A DNA stretch of 64,000 bases from Stomorhina lunata (Eukaryota > Arthropoda > Insecta > Diptera > Rhiniidae): positions 35,446,292 through 35,510,291 of the forward strand of contig OW121740.1 of assembly GCA_933228675.1 (NCBI GenBank), given 5' to 3'. This document shows, in pieces, positions 32,696 through 44,600 of this stretch (positions are counted from its first letter, which is position 1; each line of letters begins with the position of its first letter). A model generated the notes under the pieces. The model saw only the letters and a program-made list of their open reading frames with translations, ran no database searches and was not told where the DNA came from. The position numbers and the translations under genes are program-made.

Positions 32696-35600
32696 TTAAT
32701 TTTCCTGAGTTGTACTCATCTGCAATTTCTTTTCGCATAACTTTTTAATGTGTATCTGATTTGTGGCTTCAGCCTGTCTCAATATCTTCCGTATATCTGA
32801 TAAACGTTTATATTTATTTGCCAACAAATAGGCGGACTTTAGTTGACCGATAAATATGTGTGAATTGATTCTCAATTCAACGCTATTTATTTTTTTGGCT
32901 AAATTATCCAGAGCAGTTTTTACTTCGGGTTCATGATTATTAGTGGCCGAGTTAATGGCCACACTTAGAATTTCATCAATATCTCTTGTACTAACGCCAT
33001 TATTGCTGGTTATACAGTTCAAAAGTTTATCGACATCATTGAGACGTTGATTGCGTGCTAGAACTTTGGCTGTGGTGGCAAATATTTTAATAGGAGGTAA
33101 TTTATAGTTTTGTATAATTCTGAAAATAAGATTTTAGATAAAGTTTAGAAAGAATTTTAGTTTGGAGGCAATGTTCTTTACCTGTAGGCAAGTCCGAAAC
33201 CTTCCTCAATGTTTTTGCCACATAAAAGTATTAAAATGCAAATTTGTATTTTCTCTTGGACTTTATCGAATAGAGTTGGCAATGTTTTATTGGAATCTAT
33301 GCGTATCTAAAAAGTAAAAAAAAAATAATTAAAAGTTTTTAAATTTTACCCAAAAGTGAAATTAATTCCTAAAATTTCACATCGAAAAATTCTCTATAAA
33401 AAACTTTTATTTCAAAAAATTTCCAACAATTGTCTATATCAACAATTTTTCTATGAAACAAAAAAAAATTCTACTAAAAATTTTTATATTGAAAATTTTC
33501 TATAAAAAATTTTTGTATCGAAAAATTTTCTATAAAAAATTTTTATATCGAAAAATTTTCTATAGAAAGTTTTTATATCGGAAAATTTTTTATATAAAAT
33601 TTTTTACATCAAAAAATTTTCTATAAGAATTTTTATATCCAAAAATTTTCTATAAAAAATCTTAATATCGAAAAATTTTCTATAAAAAATTTTTATATCG
33701 AAAAATTTTCTCTAAAATATTTTTGTATCAAAAATGTTCATTAAAAATTTGTATATCGAAAAACATTCTAAAAAAAATGTTTATATCGAAAATTTTTTAT
33801 AAAAAAAATTTTATATTGATAAATTTTCTATAATAGTTTTAATATTAAAAAGTTTTCTATAAAAAATTTTTGTATTAAAAAATTTTCTTAAAAAAATTTT
33901 ATATCGAAAAATTTTCTATAAAAAAATGTATATCAAATGATTTTCTATAAAAAATTTTCTGTATCGACAAATTTTTATATAGAAAAAATCGTGTTTTGTA
34001 CTGTTTTAGAAAATGTAGCATTTTTCAGAATATATATAAGCTTTTTGACGATATACATTTTTAAATAATTGTGCCATTATGGATAATTTCAAAGCATATC
34101 AAATATACTCTAGTTCCTTTACAGATCAAGTTTTGTTATAGATCTAGTTCTATTATAGATTTTTCCTTATTAAATGTTTTTCTAGTTCGTTCCTAATTCT
34201 GTTATAGGAATGTTTTGGTTCTCTTTTAGTTCTTTTTCAGTTCTTTAGTAGTTCTAGTTTTGGACTTGATGGCACTGATTCGAAACTTACCTGCTTTAAA
34301 AACTGCTCGGTTATTAGCACATCTTCCGTGCTATTTTCAGTTTCACATTTCGCCAAAAATTTCGCCACATCTAATTGTGTTAAAATCGTATTTATATGGG
34401 CATTCAACGAACGAGCATCCATTTGCATCTGAAAATTCCCCCCACCCATAGAACCGGAAATACTGGTAACACTTGATCTACGACTAATATTACCATTCTT
34501 CTGCGATGATTTCCCTGTATTAAAATTAATATTATCCCACTCGGAATTCTCCAGTTCCGTTTGAAGGTGTAAATGGGCATCATGTAAATGCTGGGCATTT
34601 GTATGTTGCTGCTGGAAATTTTCACAATTCATAGTGTAAAACTTAACACAAGTCATGGAAGCCCGAATGGGATCATTTAAGAGAATTTGCAATTGATAGA
34701 GAGAGTTTAAAAGATTTTGCGTCTCCAAATAGCGACAGGTCGGTAATAAAACCGAACGCCAAACTAACAAACGGCTGTCGAACTCATGTAAATTGGCTAT
34801 AAGTTGAGGCATTTGGCCCGTCTTTAAGTGTTCCAGTAAAATATGATGAATAAATAAATCGGGTTCTAGTTTTTGAAGCAGGAAATATTTTAATGCGGCC
34901 ATTATGTCGTTGTGTTGCATTAAAAAACGTATGACATCGGCATGAGAACCATATGTTAGGACATAGTACATACATTCCTCAAAGCCACGAGTCTTACGGA
35001 ATATCACTTTACGTTTCACCGGTACTTCACTGCTGGTGCTAATGCGTTTCAATGAGGCCAAGGTATTCAATATATTAAGGGCAGGTTCATGCATACGTTT
35101 TACAAATGTTTCTTTGCGCCTTGAAAGTAATGAAACTAAAGAGTTATTCGAACTGCGTATTATTGAAGCACGTTGTAAGGTTTCCGGTTGTGTTTTACAT
35201 AACGGAGAAGATTCGATTAACTTGAGAATTTCCTGCAGTAAAGGTGGCCCTTGCTGAGGTCTTCTGATGAGGGTAATATCATGATCCTTGGTCAATCCTA
35301 ACATATGTTCAAGGTTACCATTTGCATTGGGTGTAAGTTTCGTATTGAAAATAATTTTACAAATAGCCATATTTGTAGTTTCATTGGTCAACTTGGGCAT
35401 GCAATGATAGAATTTTTCACGGGCTGAAAGAGAGAATCAAAATTTTAAGAAATTATATTGCTATTTTCTTTTACTAAAAGTAATCATACCCGTATCATAG
35501 CATCCCACACGCAGACAAGACAGTCCATGGGCAGCCATTACTCCAGCTGTGGGATAACACCATTTCAAATGAACTTCTAAAGCCAAATCCCAACGTTCCG

Positions 35601-38600
35601 CCTGCACTAAAGCATCGCCTAATTTACGCAAACCATGATCATTTAGGGGATCCGGTGGTATGAGAGATTCACAGCCATTTTGTACTACAGATATAATAAT
35701 TTCGGAATGTTGTCTTACGGTCTCAACTCCGTCGGGAGCACCACGAACCTTAGGGGAGAAATAAAAATAATGTTTTATATAAAAAATAGTTTTTAAAGAA
35801 ATAATGTTTATTCACCTTCGCCGCCACCGCCAAACAATTCATCATTTTCGCCACCAGCTCATAGTCCACTTCGGGATTTGGCACTATCAATTTCTCCAGT
35901 TTTCGACAATGAAACAAAAGTAGATCTACACACTTTTGCTTTCCCAAATGATAGTCCAAAATCGATAGGCACAAAGCGACACTAGGAGCATGTTCGTAGC
36001 AAAACTCTTCTCGTACCAACTTATCGTGAGTTATGTTACCGCTTAGTTTCCATTTAAAACGTTCACCTGGTTTTGTTCTTGTTTTCACAGGAATATTTTC
36101 AAGATCCTCGGACGCCGCCAAGGTAGTATCACGATTTACTTTGCGCTGCTGATAATCCTCACAGGAAAGTTGGCAATCATTACAAATTCTAACCTCAACA
36201 TCTTCATAAAGTTCGGGTATACGCATACGATGTGTGGAACAGGCAAAACATACTACACGTCCACAACGACGACAATGATGACGACGCATAAGCATGGTAA
36301 AAGCAGCCCGTTTACAACACATGCAATGAGTAGCCTCCTCATCTCTAATCCATTCGGCTCTTGTCGGTGCTTGTTGTGGCATTTGAAAATCTCCACAGAG
36401 TGAATCTAAAGACTGTTCAATATCGCAAGTACTTTGAGAATAGGGTTCCGAGGACGATGAAATATCGGAAATTTGATAATCTAAGGCCTTAGTGGCATAG
36501 ATGCGCAATAAAAGATCTATACAATCATTGGTTATAAAATGATCTTTCTGATACAGATTAAAGTTTAGTAAAATAAAGGCCGAGGCATTACTACTCTCGC
36601 CGGAGCCAAGTTGGAAGCGAATTTTCATAGGAGAATTGTTTTTGCCGTATAAATCATAAACATTGCCATTTTTATCAAAACAAAAAGGACATAATTTCTG
36701 AGAATCTCCATTTTCAGATACCACATGCCGTTCCAATTCTTTACGTACTGCCTTTAAAACTTTGTTTAAAATCTCAAATTTGGCATTCATGATTAACTGC
36801 TCTATGATCAGTAAAGGAAATTTCAGTAAGCCCCAAAATTGTTTACGTATACTGGGCGAAAATTGTTCAAAAATGATTAAAGAAATTTTATAATTCTTAT
36901 AAATTTCTTTATCACTCGATTTGCTATTGAGCTCCAAGTAATTAATCGAATACTTAAGCAAAACCATACAACGAAATTTATCCTTATTGCTGTCCAGAAA
37001 AGCCAAACAATCACTTTGGGGAAATGTTTCCAAAATATGCAGTAAGTATTCGTAAGCATTTAAATGCATATCCTGAAATTGCTGGTCATCGCTCATATCA
37101 CACAAGGCCTGTAGTAAAGTATTTAGGAGGTTTTTACGTTGCGGCTTGAAATTCTCCGCCAACTTGACCACCTTACACCATTCATAGCACAACTTATACA
37201 AGTGCAGCTGAAGCAAACGTTCAAATATGGTGCTGGGCGTTTTCAGACCAAAATCATATGCCTGAGGCCAGGTTTCGAATTGCATTACTTCGGAAACTTT
37301 TGCGTATGTTGTGATATCGACCAATATCACCTCTAGCTGTTGTCTGAGTTCTTTGGGTATTCTTTGCACAGCCTGACGATGTTGTAAAGTGGATTCGATT
37401 AGCTCTTTGGCCTGGCGAGTTGTGGCTATTTTGGTGAAATTTGTATGAATTAGGTTGGCCCGCACGGCAATATCTTGAATTTTAGGTGCAAGATAAATAT
37501 TTTTAGCATCTTCTTCTATTAAATTCACGATCAAAGAGTCAAGTCGTTTTGATTTGATAAGTTTGGGTTCTGAAACGAGGAAAGACAAAAGTTAAAGTTT
37601 TAATGAAATATTTTTTTATAGAGAAAATTACTAACAATTTTTATAGGGAAAATTTTTGAACAAAAAATTTCCTAAACTAAAATTTTCTTTAAAAAAAATT
37701 GATTCTAAAATTGTTTTCTATAAAAAAATTTTATTTCGAAAAATTCTTCTAAATTTTTTTTTTTTTAATATTTCTATCGAAAAATTTTCTATTAAAAATT
37801 TTAATATCGAAAAATTACATATAACAAATTTTTATATCGAAAAATTTTCTATAAAAAAAATGTTTATATCGAAAAGTTTTAAATAAAAACTTTTTGTATC
37901 GAAAAATTAAAAAAAAAAAAATTATACCGAAAAATTTTCTATAAAAAATTTTCTATAAAAATTTTCTATAAAAAATTTTCTATAAAAATTTTTATATCAA
38001 AAATTTTCAATAAAAAAATTTTAAATCGAAAAATTTTTATATCGAGAAATGTCCTATAAACAATTTTTATTTATATCGAAAAAGTTTCTATAAAAAAAAC
38101 TTACTTTTCAAAAATTTTTCTATGAAATATGAGATATCGAAAAATTTTCTGTAAAAAAATTAAGACAAAATTTTCATATCGAAAAATTTTCTATCAAAAA
38201 TTTTTATATCAAAAATTTTCTATAAAAAATTTTTATACCAAAAACTTTTCGATAAAAAATTTTTATATCGAAAAATTTTCAATAAAAAAATTTTATATCG
38301 ATAAATTTTGAATAAAAAATTTGTATGTCAAAAAATTTCTATAAAAAATTTTATATAGAAAAATTTTGTATTAAAAATTTATATAGAAAAATTTTCTAAA
38401 ACAATGTCTTATATCGAAAATTTTCCATAAAAAATTTTGTATCGAAAAATTTAAATAAAAAATGTATATCGAAAAATTTTCTTTAAAAAAATTTTATATC
38501 GAAAAATTTTCTTTAACAAAATTTTATATCGAAAAATTTTCTATAAAAAATTTTTATATCGAAAAATTTTCTATAAAAATTTTTATATCGAAAAATATTC

Positions 38601-41600
38601 TATAAAAAATGTTTATATCCAAAAATTTTCTATAAAAAATTTATGACGAAAAATTTGCATAAAAATTTTTATAACGAAAAATGTTCATAAAAATTTTTAT
38701 AACGAAAAATTTTCTATAAAAAACTGTTATATCGAAAAATTTTTATATCAAAAAATTTTTATATCGAAAAATTTTGTATAAAAAATTTTTATATCGAAAA
38801 ATTTTGTATAAAAAATTTTTATATCGTAAAATTTTCTAAAAAAAAATTTTATATAAAAAATTTTCTATAAAAAAATTTTATATCGAAAAATTTTCTATAA
38901 AAAAATTATATATCGAAAAATTTTCTATAAAAATTTTTATAACGAAAAATTTCTTATAAAAATTTTATAACGAAAAATTTTCAATAAAAAATTTTATAAA
39001 GAAAATTTTTCTATAAAAAATTTTTATATCGAAAAATTTTCTATAAAAAATGTTTATTACAAAAATTTTCTATAAAAAATTTTCATAACGCAAAATTTTC
39101 TATAAAAATTTTTATACCGCAAAATTTTCTATAAAAATTTTTATACCGCAAAATTTTTGTATAAAAATTTTTATACCGAAAAATTTTATATAAAAATTTT
39201 TATACTGAAAAATTTTATATAAAAATTTTTATACCGAAAAATTTTCTATTAAAATTTTTATACCGAAAAATTTTCTATAAAAACTTTTATAACGAAAAAT
39301 TTTCTATAAAAATTTTTATAACGAAAAATTTTCTATAAACATTTTTATAACGAAAAATTTTCTATAAAAATTTTTATAACGAAAAACTTTCTATAAAAAT
39401 TTGTATAACAAAAAATTTTCTATAAAAATTTTTATAACGAAAAATTTTCTATGAAAATTTTTATAACGAAAAATTTTCTATGAAAATTTTTATAACGAAA
39501 AACTTTCTATGAAAATTTTTATATCGAAAAGTTTTCTATAAAAATTATTATATCGAAAAATTTTCGTTATCAAAATTTTTATCGAAAAAATTTCTATAAA
39601 AAATTTTTATATCAAAAAATTTTCTATAAAAAATTTTTATATCGAAATTTTTTCTATCAAAAATTTTTATACCGAAAAATTTTCTTAAAAAATTTTTATA
39701 TTGAAAAATTTCTATAAAAAATTTTTTTATCGAAAATTTTCCATAAAAAAATTTTATATCGAAAAATTTGTATAAAAAACTTTTATATCCAAAAATTTTC
39801 TACAAAAAAATGTTCTTTCATAAAATTTATTTTTCAGAAAAAAAAATTTTCTGTTAAAAATTTGATATTAAAAAATTTGTGTATCGATTTTTTTTTTATA
39901 AAAAATCTAAAATTTATCATTTTTACCTTGAATCCCAATATCAAGTTGCAACAATTCCAGCTGTTCCTTTTTCGATTCAATCTTCTCCCACAGCTTCATG
40001 TTGACATGGTCACAACGTAAGGCTGCTATCAGCTTATTACCACCATACAACGATGACAATCTGTCGATTTCTTTCATTGACAATAAACGTTCCAAATATC
40101 TTGAATCTATATTGGGATCTTCCTTAGTTAAGTGATCCTTATTATTTATACCCTGCAGCAAATAAACTAGTAGACGATTATAATTTGCAATATAATTAAA
40201 GACGGTAGCTTGCTTTTGGGCCGATAGCTTGCGTTTCTTGAAGCCACATTTACCCACAATCTCCGGGCAGATATTCAAAGATATAACATGGACTAGATTC
40301 AAATTTAAAGCGGTTACAATTTCCTCAATTTCCAAAGGAGTCATATCGCAATTAAATATCAATTCGCCTACGACATCGCAAGGATCAATTTTTAAAAGTT
40401 CCTCCACATGATATTCACAATTAGGATCGCGCAAATGTACCAGTTTGTTGAGATGCTGCACATAGTTGCAGAATCTTTGAAAGTAATTACATTTGGATTT
40501 TAAATTCTGAAATTGAGTTTGTAACGATCTGAGATCTTCACAACGTCCTAATTCAGAGGGTTTTTTATAGAATATCTCTTTGAAAACTTTCTGTTTTGAC
40601 AACTCCGCCGACAACTTTTGAGGCCTCAGGGAGTAGGTATTGTCACAAAGTAAATCTCTAACAGATTTTCCCTCTAGCAAACGCATACAATCATTTAAAT
40701 TTTCCAATAGACAAAGAGGGCCTATATTCTTGGGCAATTGTGATTTTTCCATAGACTCTGACTCTTTGAACGAGGACTGTATGGATTGATGACGTTTAAT
40801 TACCATTAAGACACTTGTAATTATATCCCGATTAAAGGGTAGATTCAGCACCAAATCACAAATAATAACCGCATTTAAATTACCCTCTTCGAATTGATTT
40901 AGAAATCGATATTGTGGATTTTGTTTGTGTTTTTGTATTAGGTCTTTAATGGCTTCGGATTGTTTGATACGCTGAGACTGGGCGAAATTATCAATAACGC
41001 TTATGATTTTAGAGACTTCAAACCCTTTAGCAGCCACATTACGAATTTGCTCGACAGTAGCTAAGGGTTCATGGGAGTTGTGAGTCTGTTTCTCCTGACG
41101 CTGATAGTTATCGTAGATTGTGGTTAGTTTTTGTTTTATAAGTTGCTGTTGTTCGACATATTTTAATTCGGTGTTGAGTTGGGAGTTTTGTAAGTTGAAA
41201 TTCTGCAAGAAGATAAAGAAGAAAATATTATGAAAAAATTAAAATTGCAGAAATGAAGGTAAATGGATGAGGAACATTGATTTCTATTTGTTAGTTTGTT
41301 TATAACTTCTTTAGTTTTAAAGAAAATTGAATTTTAAATTCTACTTAAACTGGGCAATTTCAATACCACATAATTCATATTAAAAAATATCAAGTGTTTG
41401 ATCTGGGTACCTTTGAATTTATAGGGGAAAAGTCAAATATCGGTTGCATTGTATCTCATAAACCAAAAGAGATTGAAACAAAAATAATACTGCCTTTAAA
41501 TCAACAATGAAAATAAAAAGAAACGATTTAAGTACTTTTTGAAGACTGGCCGATAATTGGGTTAAAAAGAGCATAGCTTTCTAACATAAAATTTACCATT

Positions 41601-44600
41601 ATTTAATCAATAGGATACACAAATATACGAAGGTAGGCTATCATTAGATGTGTTTCTGAGTCGATTGTTAAATTCTTATCAATAATTCTGAACTTTATAA
41701 TTTTCATGGTTGTTAGCCTCACCCTCAACCAATATAGGGTAAGACTTTGCTGGTTTCCTGGTCATTGCGATATCGACAAGACTTGGCTCAAGCCAGAAAC
41801 TGATGCTCGCGGTGACAGAGATAGCACCACCTGTATGTCTAGGACCTTATGGCCCGACTTAAATATACGCCAGACCATGCTCTTGCTAGGTCTTAGCAAA
41901 AGCAGTCTTAGGAAATGCATAGGTTTTCTAACTGGCCACTGCTCCCTGAATTCCAGGCTAAATAGATGAGATGGAGCAATTCAGGACATTTGAAGACTAT
42001 GCTCGATCGCGGATTCGTCCGAAACGGTCGAGCCCATCCTCTGCCATTGCCCTCTACGACTCCCTTTCTCTATCTCTAACACTATCGTTGTTTACTTTCA
42101 GAAAGGTTTACAATGGACCCGAAGGTCTCCGAGTGAAGATGCCACATCCCTGGCACTACCTTTTCAACCTAACCTAACCTAACGTAGACTCACACTTTTT
42201 AGGGATTGGCGTAACATTAGCAACCTTCCTGCAGCGAGAAAATGTTCCGGCATGGTACAAGGTGCTGAAAAGGTTAGCAAGCGTCGAAGAGCACTGCTTC
42301 AAGACTTCAGTGATGGAATGCCATCCGGTCCTGGAGACTTATTTATATTGAGATCCGCTAAAGCCCGTTGTACAGCAAGAGTGCCAAAGATTAACTTTGG
42401 TATAGTTGCAGATATTCGTTCGAGCTCGGACAGAGGTTGGGTGCTTTCCGCCAAGCGAGAGTTGCTTGCGAATAATTCAGCTAAAAGGTTAGCTTTATCA
42501 GCGGGGTCTGTGAATGTTTGGCAATCCTTTAAAAGAGAAGAAATTGTGGAACTAGCATTATTCTTAACTCGTTTAACAAATGACCAGAAGTTCTTGAATT
42601 TTAGTACGAAGGCGTTGCTCGTACAGAGCCTTTTCACGCTTTAATACTTTGGCACATGTACGCCTTGCCTGTTTGCGTTGTAAATAAGTAACTTGATTTC
42701 GGTTATTACGCCAGTTACTGAAAGCTACCTCTCGGGATCTGACTGCATGTTTGCACGTCTAATTAAACCAAGTTTTTAACTTGGGTTTAATCGAAACATT
42801 TTTCGTTGGGAAGAACATTTTCATTCCCATTATTGTCAAGAAAACATAGTTTCCAGTTAAAATTCACAAAAAATTCGTTGAGCTTAGCCCAACGACCTTT
42901 TTCGTATAAAAAAGTTAAACGTTTCGTGGCTGGTTGTAAAACATTACGAAGTCCGGAGAACGAAAAAGAGGTGGAAATGCTACAATGATCCGAATTTTTA
43001 AGAGGTGCAAGAACCTTGACTACATACTTGTCAATGTGTAAAGTCAGGGAAAGGTCAAGGGTATTTTGTTGGTGCCCTAAAATTAAATTGAGGAATAGGA
43101 TATAAATAAATTACTTAAACATATTTCTTATTTTTCCATTTCATTGCATTAATAGAAACAATTTATCATTTTCAGCATTACTCACTTTATCTTATTTTGT
43201 TTGCTACTCTAATAATTTATGTTCTTGGAAAAAAGCTATGGAATGAACCTAAAATAGTCCATTACCATTACTCTGAAAATTTTCGCTTAATGGATGATGA
43301 AACATGATTTTTAGAATTAAATTTTAAGTGATTTCTTAAATGTTATATTTATTTAAGTTATTGTATTTTTTAAATTGCTGATATTGATTTAAATAACAAC
43401 TTCAAACTGCTTACCTCAATTATTTGTTTGGCATCACCAAAACTCTTCAAGGACAAAGCCAAAACGGCTAAACGTTGTGGAGACTCTAAAAGTTTCAGAA
43501 TTATGCTGCGTTCTTCAATGACCTCTTTGTTACTTTTATAACTATCCAAACGCTTTAAGGGTTCAATATTTGTTACAGAATTCGCTAAGGCAGTAGCTCT
43601 TACACGACACTGTTGCCAAGACAAATCATCCTTGGGCCGGGCAATGGAACCACTAAATGTGGCACGTCTACGTTTTTTGGCAGCTTTACGACGCGAAAGG
43701 CTGTTGTAATGACTGTGATAATTTGCCTGCTTATCTTCGTCATCACTTGAAACCCGCTCCAAGGCATCTAAATGATAACAAACAAAATGTGGCAAATAAT
43801 CAGGATTTAGATAGACTTCAACGTTATTAAGTTTAGCCTGATTTTGTGTTACTTCCAGTTTCTCCAGCAAAGAATATTTCCATAATATATCGGTTATGTA
43901 GTCGACAATATCTTGAAAACGATGTTGCACTTCAGTGCAGGCAGATTTAAAATCAGGCGAGTGCAGTTTTTTGGTAACGAAAGTCTTCAAAAAATTATAG
44001 AGATGAGCAAAAGCTTTTGATTTGCATATAAAACCGGTTTTGTGATATGATTTGGGTTTACGTTTTGTTTTATCTGATGTTTCGAGCTTGGGCTCATCAT
44101 CGGTACAGGAGGCATCGGAGGAAACTATAAGTTTACTGGCTTGTTTAGTGCGTTCGCTAGTTTTTTGCAAGTGTTCCCAACGTAAAAATGTAAACTTGAG
44201 TATATCCTCCAAAACAAGACAGAGTTTTTCAAAGTTTTTCATTTGTCTCAGCAAAGAGTTTAACAATTGTAGTTTTTGCACATAAAACTCCTCCCCAGCT
44301 TCCTCGGCAGGTGTTACTATTATTAAAAAGATGCAGGAGAAAATAAAATATTGGCATATGGTTTCTAATTCAAAGTCTTTAAGGGATGCCGTTGTAGTAT
44401 GCTGCCACATGTAATAAGAATCCAAGAATGTTTTGGTGTCCTCATAATTATCTAAAAGTTTATGTTTATTTATCAGCTCCAAATTGGAAGATTTTAATAT
44501 AATATCCTGTACAATGATTGGAGAAGACAGATTTTTAAATTTTTGCACATAATTTAGAACTACAGCCAAGCGCTTAAAGTCTTTATAGAAATAATTATAA

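Noticed and set aside
37656..38311. Open frames with repeated FYIEKFSIK
   Set aside because: Translation of the ~30-bp A/T array in ZFYVE26 intron 3; the flanking splice sites join well without them.
42165..42184. Interstitial telomere
   Set aside because: Only about three and a half AACCT units, placed exactly at the 3' end of a retroelement fragment; Diptera do not use TTAGG telomeres.
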